64,000 nucleotides of DNA. It comes from Actinomadura macrotermitis. GTDB lineage: Bacteria > Actinomycetota > Actinomycetes > Streptosporangiales > Streptosporangiaceae. Every line of letters starts with the position of its first letter. Within the stretch, counting starts at the first letter, position 1. The notes below the pieces were generated by a model, which was not told where the DNA came from, did not search any database, and was given only the letters and a program-made list of their open reading frames with translations. Positions 1-8,079 of this stretch are shown here, one piece after another. A program made the translations under genes and the position numbers. Location: NCBI RefSeq assembly GCF_009604375.1, contig NZ_WEGH01000001.1, positions 1,736,001 to 1,800,000 on the forward strand, written 5' to 3'.

Positions 1-480
1 GCCGAGGGTGTAGCCGGCCAGCACGAACACGGTGTTCCAGATGAGGCTGCCGGCCGTGGTCAGCACCGTGAAGGTGGCGACCGGCATCCGCTCCACGCCC
101 GCCGGGATCGAGATCAGGCTGCGGAAGAGCGGGATCATCCGCCCGAAGAACACCGCCTTGTGGCCGTGCCGCAGGAACCACGCCTCGGTCCGGTCGATGT
201 CGGAGACCTTCAGCAGCGGGACGCGGGCGGCGAGGGCCAGCGTGCGGTCGCGGCCGAGCAGCGCGCCCGCCCAGTACAGCGCGAGCGCGCCGAGGACCGA
301 GCCCGCCGTGGTCCACAGCAGCACGGCGGCCAGGTTCATCTCCCCCTTGGACGCGGTGAACCCGGCCAGCGGCAGGATCACCTCGCTGGGCAGCGGCGGG
401 AAGAGGTTCTCCAGCGCGATCGCCAGGCCCGCGCCGGGGGCGCCGAGGGTCTCCATGAGGTCGAGCAGCCAGTCCGTCAT
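1..480 (-). CDS. DedA family membrane protein (partial, C-terminus beyond the window)
   Basis: Translating the minus strand from the ATG at 480 gives at least 160 residues starting MTDWLLDLMETLGAPG with no stop before the edge. The protein has the DedA/SNARE-associated pattern: an N-terminal re-entrant segment with FPPLPSEVILPLAG (about 27-40), a long hydrophobic helix, and FFGRMIPLFRSLISIPAG (about 112-129), which carries the conserved Arg. DedA proteins are inner-membrane proteins, some acting as lipid scramblases or proton-coupled transporters and needed for envelope homeostasis; the specific role here is unknown. The gene is monocistronic as far as seen, and a TATAAC box lies just upstream of the start. 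The family assignment is firm. Confidence 0.9.
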   Translation of the reverse strand, partial: MTDWLLDLMETLGAPGAGLAIALENLFPPLPSEVILPLAGFTASKGEMNLAAVLLWTTAGSVLGALALYWAGALLGRDRTLALAARVPLLKVSDIDRTEAWFLRHGHKAVFFGRMIPLFRSLISIPAGVERMPVATFTVLTTAGSLIWNTVFVLAGYTLG

Positions 481-489
481 GCCCTGAAC

Positions 490-495
490 GTTATA
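490..495 (-). promoter_or_regulatory. -10 box (TATAAC) of the DedA gene, probably near-leaderless
   Basis: Read on the minus strand, TATAAC ends 10 nt before the ATG at 480. Transcription would then begin only about 3 nt upstream of the start codon. I see no convincing -35 box and no Shine-Dalgarno sequence, which fits a leaderless or nearly leaderless message, common in actinomycetes. Confidence 0.4.
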
Positions 496-574
496 AATGA
501 TCAAGCCATGCCCGGAATGAGGCGAATGGCCGGACCGGGGTGCGGAGAACCACAGGTACGGCCGGAGACCGTCC

Positions 575-1384
575 TCAGCCGGCCCCGGCGGTGTCGATGC
601 GGCGGGCGGCCAAGGCGGCCACGAGGCGGCCGACGGCCGGGAGTTCGAGCGGCAGCCGCGAGTAGGAGGGGTGGACGACCCGGGCGCGGCCCGTCTCCAG
701 GGCGCGGACGACGGCCGCCGCCACCGCCTCCGGCGTCGTCGGGGGAAGGGTGCGCGGCGGCCGTCCGCTCCGCCAGGGCAGGCGGTCCAGGTCGCGCAGC
801 GCGGTGTCGGTCGAGCCGGGCACGACCTCGACGACCTGGATCCGGGTGTCGCGCAGTTCGTGCCGCAGGGAGCGGGTGGCCTGGGCGAGGGCGGACTTGG
901 CGGCGCCGTAGTAGCCGGCCATGGGCAGCGGCACCGCCTGGAGGGTCGAGGTCACGTTGACGATGACGCCCCGGTCGGCGGCGCGCAGGGCCGGGAGCAG
1001 CGCCGCGGTCAGGGCCAGCGGCGTCCAGAGGTTGGTCTCGAACCAGGCGCGGGCCTCGGCGTCGTCGCCGTGCGCCGCCACGCTCCCGGTGGCGGGCACG
1101 CCGGCGTTGTTGATCAGGATGTCGGCGCCGCCCAGGGCGTCGCGGGCCTGGGCGGCGAGGCCCGCCGCCGCGCCGGGGCGGGAGAGGTCGGCCGGGAGGA
1201 TGTGCGGGGCGGGGCCGCCCGCGCCGGTGATCTCGGTGGCCAGCTCGCGCAGGAGGGGTTCGCGGCGGGCGGTCACCGCCAGTTCGGCGCCGCGCCGGGC
1301 GAGCGCGACGGCGAGGGCGCGGCCGATGCCGCTGGAGGCGCCGGTGAGGACGATCCGCCTGCCGCGCAGGGATGCTGCGGCCAT
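575..1384 (-). CDS. Short-chain dehydrogenase/reductase (SDR)
   Basis: A 269-residue classical SDR. It has the Rossmann nucleotide-binding motif TGASSGIG near residues 14-21, NNAG in the middle and the catalytic Tyr-x3-Lys as YYGAAK, preceded by the conserved Ser. This implies an NAD(P)H-dependent oxidoreductase in the cytosol acting on an alcohol or ketone that cannot be predicted. The AGGGAGG ribosome site lies five bases before the ATG and is inside a 39-bp perfect palindrome. The upstream gene on the same strand is a TetR regulator, so the SDR is probably its target. Confidence 0.88.
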   Translation of the reverse strand: MAAASLRGRRIVLTGASSGIGRALAVALARRGAELAVTARREPLLRELATEITGAGGPAPHILPADLSRPGAAAGLAAQARDALGGADILINNAGVPATGSVAAHGDDAEARAWFETNLWTPLALTAALLPALRAADRGVIVNVTSTLQAVPLPMAGYYGAAKSALAQATRSLRHELRDTRIQVVEVVPGSTDTALRDLDRLPWRSGRPPRTLPPTTPEAVAAAVVRALETGRARVVHPSYSRLPLELPAVGRLVAALAARRIDTAGAG

Positions 1385-1389
1385 GATGG

Positions 1390-1428
1390 CCTCCCTAGAT
1401 TGACTGATAATCAGTCAATCTAGGGAGG
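1390..1428. promoter_or_regulatory. 39-bp perfect palindrome between TetR and SDR genes (probable TetR operator)
   Basis: Two perfect 19-bp arms (1390-1408 and 1410-1428) surround a single A at 1409. The core is TGACTGAT-A-ATCAGTCA, a typical TetR-family operator shape. The arm nearest the SDR gene contains its ribosome binding site, so a bound repressor would cover the translation start, and as RNA the site would fold into a hairpin hiding the Shine-Dalgarno. It could also act as a terminator for the upstream TetR gene, though it has no U tract. Confidence 0.75.
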
Positions 1429-1452
1429 CGGCCCCCCGGTGTCAACGGGCGC

Positions 1453-2061
1453 TCAGAGCCGCTCGATCAGCTCCGGCGCGATGCCGATCCCGGGGTCCAG
1501 GGCGTGCGCGGTGCGCAGCGCCGCGGCGAGGGTCGCCGCCGCCAGGTCGGCCAGGGCGTCCCGGCTGAGCTCGCGGTGCCGCAGATGGTCGATGACGATC
1601 TCGTTCAGGAAGCCGACCCAGCCCCGCATCGCGGTGCGCAGCGCGGGCCGGACCGGCTCGGTGACGCCGGCCGCGCGCAGCACGCGCAGCGCGCCCTGCC
1701 AGCGGTAGTCGTCGATGATCGCGCGGACCTCGGCGTCGGAGCCCTGCGCGCTGCGCATGAGGGCCAGGTAGCCCTCGGCGTTGGCCTCCAGGTGGGCGAT
1801 GTGGCGGGTCAGCGCGTCGTGCAGCCGCGCGGCCGGGGTGCCCCCGGCGGGCGCGGTCTCGTGGACGGCCCGCAGCCGCTCGGCCGCCGCCCGGATCGTG
1901 GCCAGGTACAGGCCGCGCTTGTTGGCGAAGTGGTGCGCGATCAGGCCGTAGGCGACGCCCGCCCTCCTGGCGATCTCGGTGGTGGTCACCTCGTCGTAGG
2001 GCCGCTCGGTGAACAGCTCGGCGGCGGCGTCGACCAGGAGGGCGCGGCGGTCCACGGCCAT
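1453..2061 (-). CDS. TetR/AcrR family transcriptional regulator
   Basis: A 202-residue TetR-type repressor. The N-terminal helix-turn-helix reads ELFTERPYDEVTTTEIARRA then AYGLIAHHFANKRGLY at about residues 15-50; the C-terminal ligand domain is divergent. I place the start at the ATG at 2061, one base after the NudC stop, because an upstream extension would be NudC sequence in another frame. It sits in a minus-strand series (peptidase, NudC, TetR, SDR). The large palindrome 25 bases after its stop suggests it regulates the following SDR gene rather than only itself. Confidence 0.88.
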   Translation of the reverse strand: MAVDRRALLVDAAAELFTERPYDEVTTTEIARRAGVAYGLIAHHFANKRGLYLATIRAAAERLRAVHETAPAGGTPAARLHDALTRHIAHLEANAEGYLALMRSAQGSDAEVRAIIDDYRWQGALRVLRAAGVTEPVRPALRTAMRGWVGFLNEIVIDHLRHRELSRDALADLAAATLAAALRTAHALDPGIGIAPELIERL

Positions 2062-2062
2062 C

Positions 2063-2968
2063 TCAGAAGTCGGGCATCTTCGGCAGCGGGCCGCCGTACC
2101 AGCGCATGATGAGCTGGGCGGCGATGGACAGCGGGCCGGGCGCCACGATCGCGTCGGAGTCGATCGCCGCGCGCAGCTCCTCGCGGCTGTACCAGGCGGC
2201 GTCCAGGATCTCCTCCGCATCCGGGGTGAGCGCCGGGCGCGCGCCGGCCGCGCGGGCGAAGAAGCCGATCATGAGGCTCTGCGGCAGCGGCCAGGGCTGG
2301 CTGCCGAGGTAGCGGATGTCGTGGACGGCGATCCCGACCTCCTCGTCGACCTCGCGGACGACGGCCTGCTCCAGGGACTCGCCCGGCTCGACGAACCCGG
2401 CCAGGATCGAGCGCCGGTCGGCCGGCCACTGCGGGCCGCGGGCGAGCAGCACGTTGCCCTCGTCGTCCTCGACCAGCATGATCACGGCCGGGTCGAGGCG
2501 GGGGAACCACTCGCTCCCGTCGGCCGGGCAGCGGCGGACGTGCCCGGCCGCGACGGTCTCGGTCGGACCGCCGCAGCGCGGGCAGTACCGGTGCGTGGCA
2601 TGCCAGTGCTCCAGCGCGACGGCATGGGTGAGCAGGCCCGACTCCAGGTCGTTCAGGGCGACGCCGACCCGGCGCAGCCCCGCCGGCTCGGCGCCTTCGA
2701 TCGCGGGCAGCGGCGCCGGGACGGCGAAGTAGGCCGTCCCGTCCTCGTCCAGCCCGAGCAGCCAGCGGTCGCCTTCCGGCGCGTCGGCGGGCGGCCGCAG
2801 CAGCAGGGCCGGGCCGGGGGTGACCAGCGCGCGGCCCCCCTCGACGACCAGCACCCGGGTGCGCGGATCGGCCCATGCGGCGGCGAGGAAGTCCTCGTCG
2901 CGGCGGCGCAGGGCGGCGCGGTCCAGCGTGCCGCGGGCCAGGGCGAGCCATTCGAGGGGGGTCTCCAC
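2063..2968 (-). CDS. nudC: NudC-type NADH pyrophosphatase / NAD-RNA decapping NUDIX hydrolase
   Basis: A 301-residue protein with the full NudC layout: an N-terminal domain, a zinc-ribbon remnant (Cys129, Cys132, Cys147; the fourth Cys is Asp150, as in many actinobacterial NudC proteins from memory), and the Nudix box at about 191-213 (G-x5-E-x7-REVDEEVG). It ends with SQPWPLPQS at 223-231, the motif that separates NADH-specific members from other Nudix enzymes. NudC hydrolyses NAD(H) to NMN(H) and AMP and removes NAD caps from RNA. The gene lies 13 bases after the M20 peptidase gene and one base before the TetR gene, so all three are probably co-transcribed. Confidence 0.92.
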   Translation of the reverse strand: METPLEWLALARGTLDRAALRRRDEDFLAAAWADPRTRVLVVEGGRALVTPGPALLLRPPADAPEGDRWLLGLDEDGTAYFAVPAPLPAIEGAEPAGLRRVGVALNDLESGLLTHAVALEHWHATHRYCPRCGGPTETVAAGHVRRCPADGSEWFPRLDPAVIMLVEDDEGNVLLARGPQWPADRRSILAGFVEPGESLEQAVVREVDEEVGIAVHDIRYLGSQPWPLPQSLMIGFFARAAGARPALTPDAEEILDAAWYSREELRAAIDSDAIVAPGPLSIAAQLIMRWYGGPLPKMPDF

Positions 2969-2981
2969 GGGCGTTTCCTTC

Positions 2982-4364
2982 TCAGCGCAGGGCGGTGGCG
3001 AGTTCGTCCCACAGGTAGGCCGCCGCTTCGGCGCCCTTCAGCAGGAGGGGCATCTCGACCTTCTCGTTGGGGGCGTGGATGCGGTCGTCGTCCAGGCCCA
3101 CCGCGACGAAGATCAGGGGCGCGCCCAGGATGTCGGCCAGGTCGGCCTCGGGGCCGCTGCCGCCCTCGCGGGTGAACAGCACCTCGGTGCCGAACGCGCG
3201 CTCCATGGCGCGGCGGGCGGCCTTGACGCCGGCCGAGTCGATCGGCGAGAAGCACGGGCGGACGCCGCCGCCGGGGACGCTCACCTCGGCGCGCAGGCCG
3301 GGCGGGGTGTTGGCGGCGACCCACGCCGTGAGCTGCTCCTGCACCTTCACCGGGTCCTGTCCGGCGACCAGGCGGAACGACAGCTTGGCGTGCGCGGAGC
3401 GCGGCACGATCGTCTTGGTGCCCGGCCCGGTGTGCCCGCCCCACATGCCGTTGATCTCGGCGGTCGGGCGCGCCCAGACGCGCTCCAGCGTGCTGTACCC
3501 GGCCTCGCCGTAGGCGGCCTGGCTGTCGCCGGCGGTGCGCAGCCACTCGGCCTCGTCGAAGGGGAGCTTGGCGAACAGCGCGCGCTCCTCGTCGGTCAGC
3601 GCGACGACGTCGTCGTAGAAGCCGGGCAGCGTGACGCGGCCCTGGTCGTCGTGCAGCGCGGCGAGCATCGTCGCCATGCCCTGCAGCGGGTTCGGGACGG
3701 CGCCGCCGAACGAGCCCGAGTGCAGGTCGCCGGACGGCCCGTGCAGCGCCAGCTCGGCCTCGGCAAGACCGCGCATGCCGGTGCACATCGAGGGGAACTC
3801 CGCGCTCCACATGGTGGTGTCGCTGATGACGATCGCGTCGCACGCGAGCCGGTCGCGGCGCGCGCGCAGCAGCTCGGCGAAGTGCACCGAGCCCGACTCC
3901 TCCTCGCCCTCGACCAGCAGCTTGATGGTGACGGGCGGCGCGTCGGCACCGGCGGCGGCCATCCCGGCGCGCACGCCGAGGGTGTGGAAGAAGACCTGGC
4001 CCTTGTCGTCGGAGGCGCCGCGCCCGTACAGGGCGTCGCCCTTCTCGGTCGGGACGAACGGGTCGGTGTCCCACTCCTCCAGCGGCTCGACCGGCTGCAC
4101 GTCGTGGTGCCCGTAGATGACGACGGCGGGCGCGTCCGGGGAGGCGGCGGGCCATTCGGCGAAGACGGCGGGCAGCCCGCCGGTCTCCCAGACCTCCACG
4201 GTCGGGAAGCCGAGGCCGGTCAGGTACTCGGCGAGCCATGCGGCCGAGCGCCGCACGTCACCGGCGTGCGCGGGGTTCCCGGAGACGGACGGGATCGCCA
4301 GCCACTCCTTCAGGTCCGCGAAGAACCGGGCCTTGTGGGCCTCGATGTAGGTGACCACGTCCAC
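2982..4364 (-). CDS. M20 family metallo-dipeptidase
   Basis: A 460-residue cytosolic peptidase of the M20/CNDP type. The metal and catalytic region VVIYGHHDVQPVEP (about residue 90), then GRGASDDKGQ, and the EGEEESGS segment around 155 supply the di-zinc ligands and the general-base Glu; the lid domain follows (GGHTGPGTKTIVPR). Length and motifs fit dipeptidases that cleave small peptides such as carnosine-like substrates. It is the first gene of a minus-strand unit, divergent from the DUF4031 gene with only 52 bases between start codons, so promoters for both must lie there. Confidence 0.9.
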   Translation of the reverse strand: MDVVTYIEAHKARFFADLKEWLAIPSVSGNPAHAGDVRRSAAWLAEYLTGLGFPTVEVWETGGLPAVFAEWPAASPDAPAVVIYGHHDVQPVEPLEEWDTDPFVPTEKGDALYGRGASDDKGQVFFHTLGVRAGMAAAGADAPPVTIKLLVEGEEESGSVHFAELLRARRDRLACDAIVISDTTMWSAEFPSMCTGMRGLAEAELALHGPSGDLHSGSFGGAVPNPLQGMATMLAALHDDQGRVTLPGFYDDVVALTDEERALFAKLPFDEAEWLRTAGDSQAAYGEAGYSTLERVWARPTAEINGMWGGHTGPGTKTIVPRSAHAKLSFRLVAGQDPVKVQEQLTAWVAANTPPGLRAEVSVPGGGVRPCFSPIDSAGVKAARRAMERAFGTEVLFTREGGSGPEADLADILGAPLIFVAVGLDDDRIHAPNEKVEMPLLLKGAEAAAYLWDELATALR

Positions 4365-4416
4365 CTGTCATGCTCCTTTGCATGTCGTTTCCGTCCGGCA
4401 CTCTAAGGGAGCCGTC

Positions 4417-4686
4417 GTGATCCTGATCGATCCGCCCCTGTGGCCGGCGCGCGGCCGCGTGTGGTCGCACATGGTCAGTGACGTGTCGTTCGCCGAGCTG
4501 CACGCGTTCGCCGCCGGCCTCGGCCTGCCGACCCGGGCGTTCGACCGCGACCACTACGACGTGCCCGAGGAACTCTACGAGGCGGCGGTGGCGCGCGGGG
4601 CGCAGGCGGTCGGCTGCCAGGAGCTGGTGGCGCGCCTGACCCGGGCCGGGCTGCGCCGCCGCAAGGTCAGGTCCGCAGGAGCATGA
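4417..4686 (+). CDS. DUF4031 domain protein
   Basis: An 89-residue protein beginning VILIDPPLWPARGRVWSHMV, the typical opening of the DUF4031 family, followed by SDVSFAELHAFAAGLGLP and a DRDHYDVPEE segment. I chose the GTG at 4417 because AAGGGA lies six bases upstream and the conserved sequence begins exactly there; an earlier ATG at 4351 would add unconserved residues. The family is small and widespread in actinobacteria, with unknown function. The 3' end overlaps the convergent HD-domain gene by 20 bases. Confidence 0.82.
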   Translation: MILIDPPLWPARGRVWSHMVSDVSFAELHAFAAGLGLPTRAFDRDHYDVPEELYEAAVARGAQAVGCQELVARLTRAGLRRRKVRSAGA

Positions 4687-5275
4687 GCTCGGTCTCCATG
4701 TTACGGCGCGCCTGCTCCTCGAAGCGGTCCCGGGCCTGCGGCGTGTGGAACAGGGCGGGCAGGTCGAGCAGGCCGCGCAGCACCTCGGCGCGGCCGGCGC
4801 GGAAGAACTCCTCGGGGACGAAGGCGTACTCCTCGCGGACGGCGGCGGCGTAGGCGGCGTACGCCTCGGGCGGCGCGCCGAGGACGCCGAGGTCGGCGTC
4901 GCACAGCACCTGCCCGTTGCGGTCGTCCGGCGCGGGCGCGTGCGTGGCGGTGAGCACGACCAGCCGGGCGACCTCGGCGACGGCCCCGGCGGGCAGGTCG
5001 GTGTCGGCGAGCATCCGCTCGGCGAGGCGGGCGCTGCGCTCCTCGTTGTCGGCGCGCTCGGGGTCGTAGACGGCGTCGTGGAACCAGGCCGCGAGCCGGA
5101 CCAGGTCGGGGTCGGCGGCGTGGCCGGCCAGCTCGTCCACCAGGTCGAGCACGGCGGTCAGGTGGCGGCGGGTGTGGTAGCGGCGGTGCGCCTCGCCGTA
5201 GCGGGCGTCCAGGTCCGTCCCGATGTGGCGGGTGTCCGGACCGGCGAGCGCGGTCCACCGGTCGACGAGATCCAT
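4667..5275 (-). CDS. HD-domain predicted metal-dependent phosphohydrolase
   Basis: A 202-residue protein with the HD superfamily pattern: an early His in YHTRRHL, then WFHDAVYDPERADNEERSA supplying the HD pair at about residues 60-65 and the family-specific Asn-Glu-Glu, and a distal Asp. Such proteins hydrolyse phosphate esters of nucleotides or small metabolites; the substrate is not predictable. The start at 5275 is the first ATG of the conserved region. It is divergent from the siderophore operon, with the iron-regulated promoter between them, but nothing ties it functionally to siderophore synthesis. Confidence 0.85.
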   Translation of the reverse strand: MDLVDRWTALAGPDTRHIGTDLDARYGEAHRRYHTRRHLTAVLDLVDELAGHAADPDLVRLAAWFHDAVYDPERADNEERSARLAERMLADTDLPAGAVAEVARLVVLTATHAPAPDDRNGQVLCDADLGVLGAPPEAYAAYAAAVREEYAFVPEEFFRAGRAEVLRGLLDLPALFHTPQARDRFEEQARRNMETELMLLRT

Positions 5276-5328
5276 CCCCCCATCCTGGCGGATCGCCGGA
5301 CGGCCGGGGACACGCGGTGCCATCGTTC

Positions 5329-5357
5329 TTGCACGCGCCGGACGCCCCCGCCACTAT
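5329..5357 (+). promoter_or_regulatory. Promoter of the siderophore operon
   Basis: TTGCAC (5329-5334) and CACTAT (5352-5357) are separated by 17 bases, a good housekeeping-sigma arrangement. The expected start point, about 5364, lies immediately before the iron box, placing the repressor site just downstream of the start of transcription where it would block polymerase. Confidence 0.55.
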
Positions 5358-5370
5358 GGGACCGCGTAAC

Positions 5371-5389
5371 TTAGGCAAGGCTTACCTCA
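5371..5389 (+). promoter_or_regulatory. Iron box (IdeR/DmdR-type operator)
   Basis: TTAGGCAAGGCTTACCTCA matches the 19-bp actinobacterial iron-box consensus TTAGGTTAGSCTAACCTAA at 15 of 19 positions, with both TTAGG and ACCT half-site cores present. It lies between the predicted promoter and the AGGAG ribosome site of the ATP-grasp gene. The Fe(II)-bound repressor should bind here and silence the operon in iron-replete cells. Confidence 0.85.
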
Positions 5390-5403
5390 CCCTAGGAGTG
5401 ATC

Positions 5404-6543
5404 GTGCCCGCCGCGCTCCACCTCGCCGCCGGCAAGGTCACCGACTCGGTGACGCGCGGCTTCCTGCCCGCCGCCCGCGCGCTCGGCCTGCCGGTGGTGC
5501 TCCTCACCGACCGGCCCGAGGCCTACGCGGGTCTTGGGGACGCGGTCGTCGGCTGCGACGTCACCGACTACCGGCGGATCATCGCCGCCACCGGCGAGGC
5601 CGCCGCGCTCTTCACCAACGGCGACTTCCTCCAGGCCCCGGTGGCCCTCGCCGCCGACTGCCTCGGGCTGCCCGGCAAGGACTGGAAGGCCGCGACCCGC
5701 GCCAAGGACAAGGCCCTCATGCGGCGGCATCTGGCGCACATCGACCCGGTGTTCTCGGCCGACGCCTGGCACGTCCCGGGCGACGCCCCCTATCCGCTGG
5801 TCCTCAAGCCGCGCGGGGGCGTGGCCAGCGAGGACGTCTTCCTCGTCGCCGACCCGGCGGAGCTGGCCGCACGGCGTGCCGAGATCCGCGCCCGCCGCGA
5901 CGATCCCCTGGTCGCCGAGGAGTACCTGCCGGGGCGGCTGCACACGCTGGAGACGCTCGGCGACGGCCGTGAGCTGCGGGTCCTCGGCTCGTTCCGCACC
6001 CGGCTGTCCCCTCCCCCGCACTTCGTGGAGGAGCGCCTGGAATGGGCGCCGCCCCCGCCCGAGACCGATCAGGTGCTCGCGCAGCTGCGGGCGCTCGGCG
6101 TCGGGTTCGGGGCCTGCCACACCGAGTTCGTCGTGCACGAGGGCCGGGCGCGGATCATCGAGGTCAACTACCGGGTGATCGGCGATCACTGCGACTTCCT
6201 GCTCGCCGACCTGCTCGGGGTGCCGCTGTTCGAGCACATCCTGCGCGTCCACCTGGGCGAGCCGCTGCCCGCCGTCGCGCCGCCGCCGCAGCGGCACGCG
6301 GTCGCCGAGGCCGTCCTGGCCGCGCGCGGCGGGACGCTGACCGCCGCGCCGGCGGCGGCGGAGCTGGCCGACGGCCGGGTCCGGCTCTCCTACCTGCCGC
6401 AGCGCGCCGTCGGCAGCACCGCGGAGCTGACCCGCACCAACCGCGACTACCTCGGCACGATCCGCGCCATCGGCCCCGACCGCGGCGAGGTGGACGCCGC
6501 CGTCGCCCGGTTCCGCGCCGGGAACGCCTGGACGATCGCGTGA
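5404..6543 (+). CDS. ATP-grasp ligase of the siderophore operon
   Basis: A 379-residue ATP-grasp enzyme, first gene of the iron-controlled operon. The nucleotide-binding segment YPLVLKPRGGVASEDVFLV (about 125-143) and the metal-binding RIIEVNYRVIGDH (about 240-252) are clear. Enzymes of this fold join a carboxylate, activated as acyl phosphate, to an amine, so it probably makes one amide bond of the siderophore. I use the GTG at 5404 because AGGAG (5394-5398) lies five bases before it; the in-frame GTG at 5398 would overlap that site. Its TGA overlaps the GTG start of the next gene (GTGA), indicating translational coupling. An ATP-grasp enzyme is an unusual partner for IucA/IucC proteins. Confidence 0.85.
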   Translation: MPAALHLAAGKVTDSVTRGFLPAARALGLPVVLLTDRPEAYAGLGDAVVGCDVTDYRRIIAATGEAAALFTNGDFLQAPVALAADCLGLPGKDWKAATRAKDKALMRRHLAHIDPVFSADAWHVPGDAPYPLVLKPRGGVASEDVFLVADPAELAARRAEIRARRDDPLVAEEYLPGRLHTLETLGDGRELRVLGSFRTRLSPPPHFVEERLEWAPPPPETDQVLAQLRALGVGFGACHTEFVVHEGRARIIEVNYRVIGDHCDFLLADLLGVPLFEHILRVHLGEPLPAVAPPPQRHAVAEAVLAARGGTLTAAPAAAELADGRVRLSYLPQRAVGSTAELTRTNRDYLGTIRAIGPDRGEVDAAVARFRAGNAWTIA

Positions 6544-8060
6544 ACGCCGGTGTCAACGCCCGGGTGAACGACCCAGAGGCGGCGCTCGCCGCCCGCGTCC
6601 TGGACGCCCTGCTGCGCGAGGACTACGGCGGTGTCCGAGCCCGTGTCGGCGACCTGTTCGGCCGGCCGGTGCGGCTGTGCGGGCCGGGGTTCCTCGCCGA
6701 ACGGGCCGTCGACCCGGCGCAGGGGCTGCGGCTCGCCGACGTGTTCGGCGCCGTCCGCGCGCTCGCCCATCCCGACGACGACGTCGCCGCGTTCGAGCGC
6801 GAATGCCGCGAGGCCCTCGCCGCCATCCGGCTGCACGAGGAGATCCGCCCCCGGACGCTGGCGCGGCTCGCGGGCCTGCCGCGCCGCGGACCCGGCACGT
6901 TCTACGACACGCTCGCGGCGTTCACCGACCACCCCGTCCACCCGGCGGGCCGGTGCCGGCTCGGGCTCGGCCGCGGCGACCTCGAACGGTACGCGCCGGA
7001 GTTCGCGCCCTCGTTCGAGCTGCGCTGGGCCGCCGTCCCGCAGGAGAAGATCACCGCCGTGGGCGCGCGGCCGCTGTGGTGGCCGGAGGCGCCGCGGGCC
7101 GGCCACGCGATGCTGCCGGTGCACCCGCTGACGGCGCCGCTCGTGCGCGAGCACCTCGTCCCGGCCCCGTATCTGCGGGTCGGCCCGACGCTGTCGATGC
7201 GGACGGTCGCCGCCGCGCCGTTCACCCACCTGAAGATGCCGCTGCCGACCAGCACCCTCGGGCTGCGCAACCGGCGGACCATCGTCCCCGGCACGCTGCC
7301 GGACGGCGCGCTCGCCGAACGCCTCCTGCGCGGGGTGCTGGAGCGCGAGCCGCACCTGCCGGTCCTGCTCCCCGACGAGCAGACCTGGGGGCACGCCGGC
7401 TCGCCGCTGCTCGGCTACCTGATCCGCCGCTTCCCCGCCGCGCTCGCGCGCGCCGAGGTGGTGCCGGTCGCGGCGCTGCTCGCGGACGACCCGGCGGGCG
7501 GCGCGGTGATCGAGCGCTGGGACGTGGCGGCGCTGTTCGGCGAGTACCTGGACGCCCTGCTCGCCTGGAACATCACGCTGTTCCGGTACGGGATCGCGCT
7601 GGAGGCCCACCAGCAGAACGTCTCGCTGGTGCTGGACGGCGGCCCGCTCCGGCTGCTGGTCAAGGACAACGACGGCGCGCTGGTGGACCCCGGCACGCTG
7701 GCCGAGACGCTCGGTGCGGAAGCACCCTTCGAAGACCACCGGATGCGCACCCGCGACCCCGAGGCGCTCGCCCGCGTGTTCGTCACGATCACCCTGCACC
7801 TGTGCGCCGCCGCCGTCGCGCACGGTCTCGCAGCGCGCGCGCTGCTGCCGCTGCGCACCGGCCTGGCGATGATCCGCGAGCGGCTGGACGCCCTGCTCGG
7901 CCCCGAGGACGCGTTCCTGCGCGCGCGCACCCTGGACGCCCCGCTGCTGCCGACCAAGGCGATGGTCACCGCCGGGACCCTGGTCTGTAAGGAGCGCACC
8001 GGCGCCGCCGACATCAACAAGCACTACGGGCCGCCCTGCCCCAACTACCTGCAGGCCTAA
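6540..8060 (+). CDS. IucA/IucC family NIS siderophore synthetase (first copy)
   Basis: A 506-residue NRPS-independent siderophore synthetase. Family hallmarks are GHAMLPVHPLTAP, THLKMPLPTSTLGLRNRR and ALEAHQQNVSLVL, which form the ATP and carboxylate binding cleft; VKDNDGALVD follows in the palm. These enzymes adenylate a carboxylate such as citrate and condense it with an amine or alcohol. The start is the GTG at 6540 inside the stop of the preceding ATP-grasp gene; GTGs at 6552 and 6564 are alternatives. It is somewhat shorter than the usual 580-620 residues, mainly at the N-terminus. Confidence 0.88.
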   Translation: MNAGVNARVNDPEAALAARVLDALLREDYGGVRARVGDLFGRPVRLCGPGFLAERAVDPAQGLRLADVFGAVRALAHPDDDVAAFERECREALAAIRLHEEIRPRTLARLAGLPRRGPGTFYDTLAAFTDHPVHPAGRCRLGLGRGDLERYAPEFAPSFELRWAAVPQEKITAVGARPLWWPEAPRAGHAMLPVHPLTAPLVREHLVPAPYLRVGPTLSMRTVAAAPFTHLKMPLPTSTLGLRNRRTIVPGTLPDGALAERLLRGVLEREPHLPVLLPDEQTWGHAGSPLLGYLIRRFPAALARAEVVPVAALLADDPAGGAVIERWDVAALFGEYLDALLAWNITLFRYGIALEAHQQNVSLVLDGGPLRLLVKDNDGALVDPGTLAETLGAEAPFEDHRMRTRDPEALARVFVTITLHLCAAAVAHGLAARALLPLRTGLAMIRERLDALLGPEDAFLRARTLDAPLLPTKAMVTAGTLVCKERTGAADINKHYGPPCPNYLQA

Positions 8061-8079
8061 CTACGTATGGGACTGACAC

